Assembly: GCA_913057175.1 (NCBI GenBank)
Contig: CAJXNP010000019.1
Coordinates: forward strand, 62,001 to 126,000
Direction of reading: 5' to 3'
Length of the DNA: 64,000 bases
From: an uncultured Cytophagales bacterium
GTDB taxonomy: Bacteria > Bacteroidota > Bacteroidia > Cytophagales > Cyclobacteriaceae
Shown here: in pieces, positions 31,300 to 40,226 of the stretch
Position numbering within the stretch: position 1 is the first letter of the stretch
Layout: each line of letters begins with the position of its first letter
Translations under genes and position numbers: made by a program
Notes under the pieces: model-generated
What the model saw: the letters and a program-made list of their open reading frames with translations, nothing else
What the model was told of the DNA's origin: nothing
The model's database searches: none

Positions 31300-31839
31300 T
31301 TGGAAGACAGGGAACTTTTAGAGAAAATCAGGAACCCGGAAAGCCGCAATTTTGGCTTTAACCAGTTGGTGAGAAACTATCAGCAGAGGATTTACTGGCA
31401 CATCAGGAAAATGGTGATCGACCATGATGATGCGGATGATCTTGTCCAGGAAGTATTTGTGAAGGTCTGGAAAAACCTGGATAAATTTCGTGAGGATTCC
31501 CAGTTATATACCTGGATCTACAAGATTGCTACCAATGAATGTTTGAATTTTCTCAGAAAGAAAAGGAACAAATTCTTTTTTCCCATTCATGACCTGGAGA
31601 GTGAATTAACTCACAAACTGGAAAGCGGCATTCATTTAGATGGAGAGGAAGTTCAGCTAAAACTTCAAAAAGCCCTTTTAAAACTTCCCGACAAGCAAAG
31701 AATGGTATTTAATATGAAATACTTCGATGACATGAAATACGAAGAAATTTCGGAAATAACGGGTACAAGCGTAGGAAGCCTCAAGGCAAACTACCACCAT
31801 GCCGTAAAAAAACTGGAAGATTATTTAACTTTAAATTAA
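31300..31839 (+). CDS. ECF-type RNA polymerase sigma factor
   Basis: 179 residues. Region 2 spans ~20-95 with DADDLVQEVFVKVWKNLDKF and TWIYKIATNECLNFLRKKRN; region 4 spans ~125-175 with LPDKQRMVFNMKYFDDMKYEEI and the helix-turn-helix EISEITGTSVGSLKANYHHA. The likely start is TTG at 31300; the frame is closed upstream and the first ATG would remove region 2. The next gene encodes a single-span membrane protein that may be its anti-sigma factor, and the third a CpxP-like periplasmic protein, which suggests an envelope-stress regulon. Confidence 0.93.
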   Translation: MEDRELLEKIRNPESRNFGFNQLVRNYQQRIYWHIRKMVIDHDDADDLVQEVFVKVWKNLDKFREDSQLYTWIYKIATNECLNFLRKKRNKFFFPIHDLESELTHKLESGIHLDGEEVQLKLQKALLKLPDKQRMVFNMKYFDDMKYEEISEITGTSVGSLKANYHHAVKKLEDYLTLN

Positions 31840-31882
31840 ACCTTTGATACAGACAATTGTCTAAGGAACAAATCGGAAAATA

Positions 31883-32332
31883 ATGAAACTGGACGATTCA
31901 CATAAAAAAAATATTTATAAAGTACCGGATGGTTATTTCGATGAATTACCCGGCAAAATCCAGAAACAAATCGAAGCTGAAAAGACAAAAAGCCTGCTCC
32001 CTGAATGGAATTGGTCATTTGCTTTAAAAATTGCCGCTCCTATCATGGCAGCGGTATTATTGGTTTTCATTTTTGTTATTAAAAGACCAAACACCAGCCA
32101 GCAACCGCTAAGCTATGAAGATATTCTGGATGAAGTAAGCGTGGAAGGAATGATCTCGTACCTTGAGATGACCGATGTGACTTCCGATGAAATCATGGAA
32201 AATATTAACCTGGCAGAAATAGAAGGCACTTTTGATGAATTTAATGAAGAAATACTTTTTGAAGATGAGGTAGATGAAGCAATGCTCGACGCATTGTTTC
32301 AGGAATACAATATTGATTTAGACGATATTTAA
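31883..32332 (+). CDS. Single-span membrane protein, putative anti-sigma factor
   Basis: 149 residues, not confidently assigned to a family. The N-terminal ~50 residues (with KVPDGYFDELPGKIQKQI, a pattern often seen after Bacteroidota sigma factors) would be cytoplasmic; one transmembrane helix lies at ~50-69 (IAAPIMAAVLLVFIFVI); the rest is strongly acidic (Asp/Glu-rich, ending LDALFQEYNIDLDDI) and periplasmic. There is no zinc-binding HxxxCxxC motif. Position right after an ECF sigma factor gene supports an anti-sigma role, which remains inference. Confidence 0.65.
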   Translation: MKLDDSHKKNIYKVPDGYFDELPGKIQKQIEAEKTKSLLPEWNWSFALKIAAPIMAAVLLVFIFVIKRPNTSQQPLSYEDILDEVSVEGMISYLEMTDVTSDEIMENINLAEIEGTFDEFNEEILFEDEVDEAMLDALFQEYNIDLDDI

Positions 32333-32342
32333 TACAGAGAAA

Positions 32343-32852
32343 ATGAAAAGGCTGATTTTAGTAATATTTATTTTTTGGAATGGCATTCTCCTGGCTCAGG
32401 ATGAAACTCCTCAGGTGAACAAGGAAATGATGGAAAAAATTGAAGCTGCAAGAATAGGATTAATCACCGAACGTCTGGAGTTAACTCCTGAACAAGCTGA
32501 AAAATTCTGGCCGATATACAGAGAGTTTGCTCAAGAGAGAAGGAGTATTCAGCAAAACCTGCGCGAATTACGACAAGAAGCAAACACTGGAAACATAAGC
32601 GAAGATCAAAGTAAAGAGTTGGTCAAAAAAGCTTACGATCTCAAACAACGAGAATTATCACTTGAAAAAACATATTCCGATCGATTGATGGAAGTCATTA
32701 CTGCCAGGCAGTTAATGTCACTTCGTCAAGCCGAGACGGATTTCAGGGATGAGCTGATCAGAAGGATCCAACAGAGGAACGATAGCCAGCTTCGAAGGCA
32801 GGAGATGAGAGACAGAAGGGAAGAATTTTTGAAGGAGAAAAGAGGGAACTAA
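32343..32852 (+). CDS. CpxP/Spy-like periplasmic protein
   Basis: 169 residues: signal peptide (~1-19, ending LLAQ), then an all-helical, charged protein with the LTxxQ-like motif LELTPEQAEKFWPIYREF and further helices rich in Gln, Arg and Glu. CpxP, Spy and the related zinc resistance-associated proteins act as periplasmic chaperones or stress sensors. Ten bases after the putative anti-sigma gene, so it is probably part of the sigma operon. The C-terminus is very basic and Glu-rich (RQEMRDRREEFLKEKRGN). Confidence 0.8.
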   Translation: MKRLILVIFIFWNGILLAQDETPQVNKEMMEKIEAARIGLITERLELTPEQAEKFWPIYREFAQERRSIQQNLRELRQEANTGNISEDQSKELVKKAYDLKQRELSLEKTYSDRLMEVITARQLMSLRQAETDFRDELIRRIQQRNDSQLRRQEMRDRREEFLKEKRGN

Positions 32853-32853
32853 A

Positions 32854-32890
32854 GGATTTCGGATTGGGGATTTTGGATTTCGGATAGCTG
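32854..32890. repeat. 7-base word repeat (GGATTTC type)
   Basis: Five words in register: GGATTTC, GGATTGG, GGATTTT, GGATTTC, GGATAGC. The tract starts directly after the stop codon of the CpxP-like gene and may disturb the 3' end of that transcript. No coding role. Confidence 0.6.
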
Positions 32891-32961
32891 ATTTTTGTTA
32901 AAATGGAAATGGTTGAAAGTTGATGGTGATTTTTTGCAGGAGGCTTAAAAAACTGATTTAT

Positions 32962-34008
32962 ATGGTTGCTGGCAAATTGATCATGATCATTTTGCCGGTT
33001 TTCTTTTTTTGTGGACAAATAAAAGCGCAAAACGCTTACTATGATTCCTTGCTCAATGCCACACTTGCACAGGATTCGTTATTTCTGGAAGAGTTGCTGA
33101 GTGATTCCCTTTCCTTTCTTGATCTGCTGGATAGCATGGTAAATCTGTCCGAACCGAAATCTTATTTATCGGCCAGAATGAGCTATACTAGTGCCATTGC
33201 ATATGCTGGAAGGAATTTTGGCGTAAGCCAATATGGGTTTTCAGCCGGTTTAAGTTATTACCACAAATCAGGACTGTTTGCTGATGCTACCGGATTCTGG
33301 AACAGTGATATTACCCCGAAATACAATCCAACGATCACATCGATTGGTTATATGGGATTTATGGGTAAAAGATTCACCTACATGACCTCATATGATCATT
33401 ACTTCTATCAGGAAAATGAAACCGATGACCTGCTAGCTTCCTATCCATTAACAAATGCTCTTAGCTTATCCGGATATTATGACATAAAATTTATCTCTGT
33501 CGGCACTGATTACAGCTTTATGTTTGGCGATGAATCTGCTCACCGCATCAGGCTAAACTTGATAGGTAGATTGAAGTGGCATAAAAAATGGATCTTTGAC
33601 AAAATATCTTTTTCGCCAGGATTGTCTATGCTGGCCGGAAATCAAAATATATTCACCATCAGCCAGAGCTATCAATTCAATCGTGAGGATTTTCAGAAAT
33701 ATCTTATTGACAAATACGGTTATAACGATTTATACACATTAAGACAAAATCGGCCACGAGCTTTTCGTCTATTAGTTGCAACTGAAGCAGCTGGTTTTCT
33801 TTATTTATATGAAGAAGAAACTTCCCGTAATGTCTTCGGAATCATGAATTATTCCATTTCCGCACCCGTTTACTTTACTGTCGACAAATTCACTTTTGCA
33901 CTAAGCTACAACCTTAATTTTCCGGTAGCCCTACCTGGTGAAGAGGTGACCTACGATCCGAATAGCTATTTTAATGCTTCATTGCTATACAACGTCTTTT
34001 TCAAGTAG
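32962..34008 (+). CDS. Putative outer-membrane beta-barrel protein
   Basis: 348 residues from the ATG at 32962, which gives a clean signal peptide (MVAGKLIMIILPVFFFCGQ, cleaved after IKAQ); an ATG at 32920 adds 14 basic residues without need. The mature part has many alternating amphipathic strands rich in Tyr, Phe, Ser and Gly (SARMSYTSAIAYAGRNFG, YGFSAGLSYYHKSG, FTFALSYNLNFPVALPG) and ends FNASLLYNVFFK, an aromatic C-terminus typical of barrels. No family recognised. It may belong to the sigma-factor operon upstream, 109 bases away. Confidence 0.7.
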   Translation: MVAGKLIMIILPVFFFCGQIKAQNAYYDSLLNATLAQDSLFLEELLSDSLSFLDLLDSMVNLSEPKSYLSARMSYTSAIAYAGRNFGVSQYGFSAGLSYYHKSGLFADATGFWNSDITPKYNPTITSIGYMGFMGKRFTYMTSYDHYFYQENETDDLLASYPLTNALSLSGYYDIKFISVGTDYSFMFGDESAHRIRLNLIGRLKWHKKWIFDKISFSPGLSMLAGNQNIFTISQSYQFNREDFQKYLIDKYGYNDLYTLRQNRPRAFRLLVATEAAGFLYLYEEETSRNVFGIMNYSISAPVYFTVDKFTFALSYNLNFPVALPGEEVTYDPNSYFNASLLYNVFFK

Positions 34009-34014
34009 GGCAAC

Positions 34015-34165
34015 GAAGCTGAAAGCTCAAAGTTGAAAGGCTGTGTAGGTATTCAGTTATTTTGAGAACAACCCGGAAAGTAAAAATTCACTACCAATAT
34101 GAAGTAATACCTAATGTCCAACTTCCCAATACCTAATTTTCCAATACCCAAATAACTCAGTCACT
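34015..34165. repeat. Degenerate 7-base word repeats before xseA
   Basis: Words GAAGCTGAAAGCT, CAAAGTT, GAAAGGC, then CCAACTT, CCCAATA, CCTAATTTT, CCAATA, CCCAAATAAC. They fill most of the 234-base gap between the outer-membrane protein gene and xseA. A promoter for xseAB would lie in 34165-34242, where A/T-rich sequence is found. Confidence 0.55.
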
Positions 34166-34242
34166 TTTTTCGATTGCTTTTTCTTATGATTTTTGTTTCA
34201 AACTAAAGCAAGATTCGATTATGTTTGGTTTAAACAACGACT

Positions 34243-35553
34243 ATGAAGCATTACTCCTTGCTTGAATTAAATCAGGAAATTTCAGAGGTATTGAACAACC
34301 ATCTGGAACCGTCTTACTGGGTGATTGCTGAGATCAGCCAGGTACAAGTCAATCAGAAAGGCCATTGCTACTTAGAACTCGTGGAGAAAGAAAACAACTC
34401 CCTTTTGGCTAAAATGCGTGGAACAATCTGGTCCTACACCTATCGAAACCTGATTACCTGGTTTGAGAAAATGACTCAGCAAACACTCAAACCGGGAATG
34501 AAAATTTTGTTCAATGCCGTGGTTCAATATCACGAATTATATGGCTTGAGCCTGAATATCCGGGACATTGACGCCAATTTCACACTGGGAGAAAGGGCGC
34601 TAAGGAAAGTCGAAATCATAGAAAAACTGAAGGAAGAAGGTGTGTTTGAAATGAACAAGAACCTTTCCCTTCCACTTGTTCCGCAAAGAGTAGCCATTAT
34701 CAGCTCGCCTACCGCAGCTGGGTTCGGGGATTTTAGGGACCAGCTTCATCATAATTCCTATCAATATCAATTTCATACTCAACTATTCCCGGCAGTAATG
34801 CAGGGCCAGGAAGCTGAAACATCAATTATCGCCGCCATGCATCAAATTTTTTCCAGTGTTAATGACTTCGACTTACTTGTCATGATCAGAGGAGGAGGGG
34901 CATCCGTTGACCTGGATTGTTTTGATAGCTATGAACTATCGGCACATGTGGCTCAATTTCCACTTCCGGTCATTACGGGTATCGGTCATGACAGAGACGA
35001 AACCATTTGTGATCTGGTCGCCCACACCAAATTGAAAACCCCAACGGCGGTTTCCGAATTTCTCGTAACCGGAATGAGAAACTATGAAGAGAAAATAGAT
35101 GACCTGTTTTATTCTATTTATCAGGCTGTCAATTTGAGATTGAATGAAGAAAGTCTATTTATCGAGCGGATCATCCATCAAATGGAACGATCTTTCCACC
35201 AATCAGCTAACAAACATCTGAAAAAACTGGATCAGTTAATCGCTTCAATGAATCATTCCGTTTATAATTGCCTGAACAGGGAATCAAAACAGTTGGATCG
35301 ATTCAATGAAAATCTGAAATTAAAAGCTCCTAAATTGATAAAATCACAATCTGATAAATTGCACCATTTTCAGAAATTTCTGGAAGCAGTCGATCCTGAA
35401 AAAACACTGAGAAGAGGGTTTTCCATTTCAAAAATCAATGGAGTTTCACTTAAAAACTATTCAAAACAGATCAAAAAAGGAGATGTTCTCGAAACCATTG
35501 CCGATAACCTGACTTTACATAGTGAAATCAATCAAATTGAAAAAAAGAGATAA
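34243..35553 (+). CDS. xseA: Exodeoxyribonuclease VII large subunit
   Basis: 436-residue catalytic subunit of the single-strand-specific exonuclease VII. An N-terminal OB-fold (~1-100: PSYWVIAEISQVQVNQKGHCYLELVE) is followed by the catalytic core with PQRVAIISSPTAAGFGDF, LLVMIRGGGASVDLDCFD, FPLPVITGIGHDRDETICD and KTPTAVSEFL, then coiled coils and a C-terminal LRRGFSISKING segment. Length is normal. The stop is two bases before xseB. Confidence 0.96.
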   Translation: MKHYSLLELNQEISEVLNNHLEPSYWVIAEISQVQVNQKGHCYLELVEKENNSLLAKMRGTIWSYTYRNLITWFEKMTQQTLKPGMKILFNAVVQYHELYGLSLNIRDIDANFTLGERALRKVEIIEKLKEEGVFEMNKNLSLPLVPQRVAIISSPTAAGFGDFRDQLHHNSYQYQFHTQLFPAVMQGQEAETSIIAAMHQIFSSVNDFDLLVMIRGGGASVDLDCFDSYELSAHVAQFPLPVITGIGHDRDETICDLVAHTKLKTPTAVSEFLVTGMRNYEEKIDDLFYSIYQAVNLRLNEESLFIERIIHQMERSFHQSANKHLKKLDQLIASMNHSVYNCLNRESKQLDRFNENLKLKAPKLIKSQSDKLHHFQKFLEAVDPEKTLRRGFSISKINGVSLKNYSKQIKKGDVLETIADNLTLHSEINQIEKKR

Positions 35554-35555
35554 TA

Positions 35556-35753
35556 ATGGAAAAAGAAACATTCAGTTATAAAAAAGCACTGCTGGAAATT
35601 GAAGAAATTGTTGCTAAAATTGATTCGGAAGAGGTGGATGTTGATGAACTCTCCGAATTAGTCAAAAAAGCCTCCGAACTTATCAAAAAGTGCAAAAGTA
35701 AATTAAAGGATACCGGAGAGGATCTGGAAAAGGTAATTTCAGATCTGGAATAA
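35556..35753 (+). CDS. xseB: Exodeoxyribonuclease VII small subunit
   Basis: 65-residue helical partner of XseA, of typical size. The family pattern is seen in FSYKKALLEIEEIVAKIDSEEVDVDELSELVKKA when read across two lines: a helix-turn-helix pair with a SYEEAL-like start and a conserved acidic loop. Two bases after xseA, so the subunits are made from one message. Confidence 0.93.
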   Translation: MEKETFSYKKALLEIEEIVAKIDSEEVDVDELSELVKKASELIKKCKSKLKDTGEDLEKVISDLE

Positions 35754-35911
35754 ATTATACAATATCTATCTGACAAAACTATTCATTCCGGATAGTCAAC
35801 AACCATTTATCACAACCAACCCGACGTTAATTTTCATAAATCATTTTCTTATATTTAGCGAGAATGGTATTAGTTTTCAGGTATCAACATAAATCATAAG
35901 GATTAACAATA

Positions 35912-37357
35912 TTGAAACTGGAAAATAAAAATATTGGATCACAATACAACCTGATCAATACTATCGCGATCATTGCAATCGCTGGCACATTATTTATTCT
36001 GATAGTTTTAATAATTTTTTATGGATGGCCGAGGGAAAGCAACCGGTTTCTCTATGTTTTTACTATTCTCTTGTTTGTCTGTGCGATCATAGCAAATAAC
36101 ACTGACCACCCAACTTTAGCTAAATACCTGATCTGCTACACACCTATCCTATTTACCATGGCAATTTCTGTCGTCAATAAGAGGATCGGTCCTATTTACA
36201 TCAATGATTACTATGTTTCGAGGATTGTTATCCTCATTGTCTCTATTTTGCCCATATTACTTTTTAAGCACAACAAATATGTACACTTAGTCCTTACAAT
36301 GCTTCCGGCTTTTTTGTGTATTATTTTCTTCGATCCGATCCATCGTTGGTTTGAGGTTGGGATCTTTCAAACGGGGTATGTTGATGAAACTTATTTTTTG
36401 ACCAACTTCGTCATGGCCATGAGTTATGTGGGTCTGAATGGTTTCATTTATAGCATCAAGAAAAAGAATGACCTTTATTTCGATAAAATTGTGAGTGATT
36501 CGGAAAGATTGAAAATGCAGTATAAAAAGCTCCAGGATCTGAATCGGGAAATTGAAGATCAGAACAACACGATTTCTGGCCAAAATACTAAGTTGAAAGA
36601 ATTCTCTCATCAGTTGTCAATAAAAGTAGAATCACGTACAAGTGAGCTCACTAAACTCAACCAGGAGCTTGCTGAACAAAATGCACGGTTGGAGCAATTT
36701 ACCTTTACAACTGCACACAATTTAAAGTCACCGGTTACTCAAATAAAAGGATTATTGAACCTTATCAACTATGAAAATGGTATTTCAAAAAATGTAAAAG
36801 AATTACTTAAAAAAATAAATGCCAGTTGCATGAACCTGGAAGAGGTGATCAGTGACCTCAACAAGATCCTGAATATCAAAAATGACAGCCATATTGTTGA
36901 AACTTTTAATATTTCTGAAATTGCAGACCATATCATTGTAGGTCTGAAGGATGATATTCATAAAAAAAAGATTACTGTTCACAGGAAATATCATGCTATC
37001 ATTGAATTTCATTCCATCAAGGCATTTATTTATTCCATCCTTTTCAACCTGATCAACAACGCTGTCAAGTATTCTGACCCCACAAAAGAAGACCCCATTA
37101 TTGACATCCGGATCGACTTAAAGGAAAATCGTCTTTATATCAGGATTTCAGATAATGGTGTGGGTTTCGATCAGAAAATGGCAGGTGACAAGGTCTTTCA
37201 ACTCTATCAACGATTTAACACATCTGTGCAGGGAAAAGGGCTTGGCTTGTATATTGTTAAAACACAGATCGATATCCTGAATGGTCAGATAAATGTTTCA
37301 AGTCAGCCTGACCAGGGCACTCAATTTGAAATTTATATTCCTGATTTTTCTACTTAA
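35912..37357 (+). CDS. Membrane sensor histidine kinase
   Basis: 481 residues. About six transmembrane helices (residues ~15-185) without a large periplasmic loop are followed by a coiled coil (~190-250) and the kinase core. H box: FTTAHNLKSPVTQIKGLLN; N box: LFNLINNAVKYSDPT; G1: RISDNGVGFDQ; G2: GKGLGLYIVKTQ. All are intact, so it should autophosphorylate. No response regulator gene is adjacent, making it an orphan kinase. The likely start is TTG at 35912. The signal is unknown. Its end overlaps the convergent DUF5686 gene by four bases. Confidence 0.9.
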   Translation: MKLENKNIGSQYNLINTIAIIAIAGTLFILIVLIIFYGWPRESNRFLYVFTILLFVCAIIANNTDHPTLAKYLICYTPILFTMAISVVNKRIGPIYINDYYVSRIVILIVSILPILLFKHNKYVHLVLTMLPAFLCIIFFDPIHRWFEVGIFQTGYVDETYFLTNFVMAMSYVGLNGFIYSIKKKNDLYFDKIVSDSERLKMQYKKLQDLNREIEDQNNTISGQNTKLKEFSHQLSIKVESRTSELTKLNQELAEQNARLEQFTFTTAHNLKSPVTQIKGLLNLINYENGISKNVKELLKKINASCMNLEEVISDLNKILNIKNDSHIVETFNISEIADHIIVGLKDDIHKKKITVHRKYHAIIEFHSIKAFIYSILFNLINNAVKYSDPTKEDPIIDIRIDLKENRLYIRISDNGVGFDQKMAGDKVFQLYQRFNTSVQGKGLGLYIVKTQIDILNGQINVSSQPDQGTQFEIYIPDFST

Positions 37358-39981
37358 AATTGAACGGATACTCCTCCATTTCCATCAAAATTCAGAAATG
37401 AAGCAACACCCACCCTTACTCCAAACTCCCAGAAACTTCCATCCTGGAAAGAAGTGATTGTCTCCATCTTGAGGAATTTAAATACATTGTCAAAACCGAT
37501 TCCGACTTCGAAATAATTTTCCGACGTTTTGGTTGCCAGGTAATTGGCAAACACATATTCCTTGAATCCTTTTCTCCTCAGCCCTTTTATTTGTGAAAAC
37601 AATAACCTAGAAGGATGGTATTCCATAAAACCAGAAAAATGTTTGTCTGCAGTGCTGTGCCGGTAATAGTTCAGCAATCGGTAAGAAGTCAAGCCTTTTG
37701 CCGGTAAAAAAGGCGATTGATTGCCCATAAAATGCTTAAAATCCATGAAATATTCCGGGGTATTGCCGATAAATGCGCCTACATCAATGGCCGTTTTAAG
37801 TATGTTTCTCCCAAATTCTACTTCATCTTTGATGTTGAGGTTTAAATGGTGAAAATCGGCATTTCCCTCGACTTGCCGGAGTCCCTGTCTGTAGTCAAAC
37901 AGGAAGACAGGAGCCCTACTTTTAAGTTCGTAGTAGTGCTCATTTCTCTTTCCAAAGCGCAGACCTGGACGAAATTGAAGGTTTGCCGTAAAAATTAAGG
38001 CTTCGTGAGGATTAAATTTTGTATCCGGAAGTTCAGCATTTTCCGGGGCATTTTCGGTGTATTCCCTGTCCTTTACATTAATAACCTTGAAATCGGAATT
38101 ATTTTCTAAAGAAGAACGATGACTCCACTCTATCCCTGTTCTCAACTTCAGTTTTTTGGTCAGATCCTTTTCATAACGAAAGGAAACAAATTCCTTTTCA
38201 TAAATTTTCATGAAATTTTGTTCAAGGAAAAGAGAGGTGAAACTGTTGACTGTTGGGTGGATCGGGTTATCACCATTGAATTGATAAACATACTTTCCTC
38301 CATTAATTCGTAAACTACTTCTCATAAACCGAGGACCATAATCGTATTGCATGCCGAGCCTGTAATAAACATCCTTGCCTGAAAAACCATACCGGGCCAA
38401 TCCATAGGTTTTGAAGTACCGGAGCTTTTCAAACGTTTTGGTGAAATCAAGCTGCGATTCGAGGTTGAAGCCTTCCACCGTATTGTATTCAAACCGAATC
38501 CTATTGAGATTGAGGTGGGCCTTTTCCCCGACATCATATCGACCACCGGTGATAATGTGCCAGGGCAAAAAGGATTTCTTGTCTCTTGTTGTCGTGGTAT
38601 CTCCGTCCGCTTCCTTTTTATTGACTTCTGCCAGGCTGTCCAGCCACTGGTAGCCTTTTATTTCATTTTCATTTAGTGGAATCGGCCTGTTTTCCGACCA
38701 GTAGGCTGAATCATAATCATATGCCAGCGAATCAATTTTGAGCTCCTTATTGAACACCACCAGTGGCTCATCCAGCTTTTGTCTTTCGGATTTTTCATAG
38801 GAACGAAGGATGGTTCTAAGTTCTTTCGTCGTCACTTCCTCTCCCTCTGTCAGCTTTTCCTGGATGGATTTGGTGTTTTCCTTATCCGCAAGCTGATCCA
38901 GGTCTTCTGCAAATTCTTCTTCAGATTTTTCATCCACTACCAGCACTTCATGAGGAAGGTCCGGATTGAGTGTTACCTGGTAATTGCTTACCGATGCGAG
39001 ATAATTAAATTCAAACATGAATCCCCAGAATTTCCCTTTTATATAGAATTTATGGCTTACCGGAAGCCAAACATTTGTCTCGATAGGTTGATAGATCTGT
39101 TCAATATCGATATTGATCCCAAGCTGAACAGTCCGGAAATCCAAACTATGAATGCTGAAGTAATCTTCCACAATATAAATGACTCCTTCCACCACATTTT
39201 CCCCCGAAACCCTGGGTATTACCCTGATCTTGCTGATCTCGTAATCTTTATCCCTTGTCGTTCCAAGGTATTCAAATCGGTAATAAGCAAATGCTTTGGG
39301 AGATAACGGTGAAACAAGATCACCGATCTTTGGTTCATAAAAACTTCCGCTGACAAATTCCATCGGATCACTTTCATTTTCCGGACCGGAGCTTCTCACC
39401 GAAATAATCCTTTCGGAATAAGTTGCAGGACGTTTGTATTTTATTTCACTTATTGTCTCACTGACAAACAGCTTGGTCGAATCGATCCCTTCCTTTTTCA
39501 GCTGTTTCCTCACAAAAAAAGGAGAGTCAATCAACCGACCTTTTCCTTTCATGTAAACCCTGGCCGAGAAAGAATCGATCTGCTGGGTATGATACTTTGC
39601 TTTGGCAATAGCTTTTCGCATAATGGCGTAAGCCGGATCCTCATCCTTCCCGGAAATGACTATGTTCCGAAGCATGACTATCTCGCTCTTCAGAAAAACA
39701 TTCCGTTCGATGTTATTATTCTTTAAATCAACTTCCAGCTCTTTACTTTCATATCCTAAATACTGAAAGACCAGGTGATAAACGCCCGGTGTTAATTGGA
39801 TCTCATAATATCCTGCATCATTGGATACGGAACCTGTGCCCAATTCTTTAATGAAAATCGTGGTGTTGGGAAGAGGTTCTCCTTCTTCGTCTGTTACATG
39901 TCCAAAAACCTTGGATTGGCCTTGAGAATAGGATAAAGATATTGTACTGAGGAAGAAGATCAGACTGAAAAGCTGCTTCAT
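37354..39981 (-). CDS. Outer-membrane DUF5686 protein with carboxypeptidase-regulatory domain
   Basis: 875 residues: signal peptide (~1-19, ending SYSQ), a carboxypeptidase-D regulatory-like Ig fold (~22-100, GHVTDEEGEPLPNTTIFIKEL), and a long DUF5686-type part (~120-875) beginning AYAIMRKAIAKAKYHTQQIDSF. The C-terminal half has barrel-like strands and ends FGVRVGVASFLNFDG, then GGVSVQF with a terminal Phe. Many Bacteroidota carry several such proteins; function is not known, though an outer-membrane transport or assembly role is assumed. Monocistronic. Confidence 0.85.
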   Translation of the reverse strand: MKQLFSLIFFLSTISLSYSQGQSKVFGHVTDEEGEPLPNTTIFIKELGTGSVSNDAGYYEIQLTPGVYHLVFQYLGYESKELEVDLKNNNIERNVFLKSEIVMLRNIVISGKDEDPAYAIMRKAIAKAKYHTQQIDSFSARVYMKGKGRLIDSPFFVRKQLKKEGIDSTKLFVSETISEIKYKRPATYSERIISVRSSGPENESDPMEFVSGSFYEPKIGDLVSPLSPKAFAYYRFEYLGTTRDKDYEISKIRVIPRVSGENVVEGVIYIVEDYFSIHSLDFRTVQLGINIDIEQIYQPIETNVWLPVSHKFYIKGKFWGFMFEFNYLASVSNYQVTLNPDLPHEVLVVDEKSEEEFAEDLDQLADKENTKSIQEKLTEGEEVTTKELRTILRSYEKSERQKLDEPLVVFNKELKIDSLAYDYDSAYWSENRPIPLNENEIKGYQWLDSLAEVNKKEADGDTTTTRDKKSFLPWHIITGGRYDVGEKAHLNLNRIRFEYNTVEGFNLESQLDFTKTFEKLRYFKTYGLARYGFSGKDVYYRLGMQYDYGPRFMRSSLRINGGKYVYQFNGDNPIHPTVNSFTSLFLEQNFMKIYEKEFVSFRYEKDLTKKLKLRTGIEWSHRSSLENNSDFKVINVKDREYTENAPENAELPDTKFNPHEALIFTANLQFRPGLRFGKRNEHYYELKSRAPVFLFDYRQGLRQVEGNADFHHLNLNIKDEVEFGRNILKTAIDVGAFIGNTPEYFMDFKHFMGNQSPFLPAKGLTSYRLLNYYRHSTADKHFSGFMEYHPSRLLFSQIKGLRRKGFKEYVFANYLATKTSENYFEVGIGFDNVFKFLKMETITSFQDGSFWEFGVRVGVASFLNFDGNGGVSVQF

Positions 39982-40226
39982 GGATTTTGGTTGTTACACA
40001 AAAATAGATCGTAATTTTTCTTTTGTCTACAAGATGCTTAAAAGTAAGGTTTAGGATGCATGGGTAGGAGAGATTTTTTGTTAAAGAAGGTTAAATCAAA
40101 ATTATTGGCTAAGAATTGGAATTAAGAAATCTTTGACTCATCAAATTTGAAAATTAGGATAAAAATATGGAAGTTGTAGATATTAGCCCTAAGAAATCCT
40201 TAAGCCTGTAGTTAATTCTATAAAGC

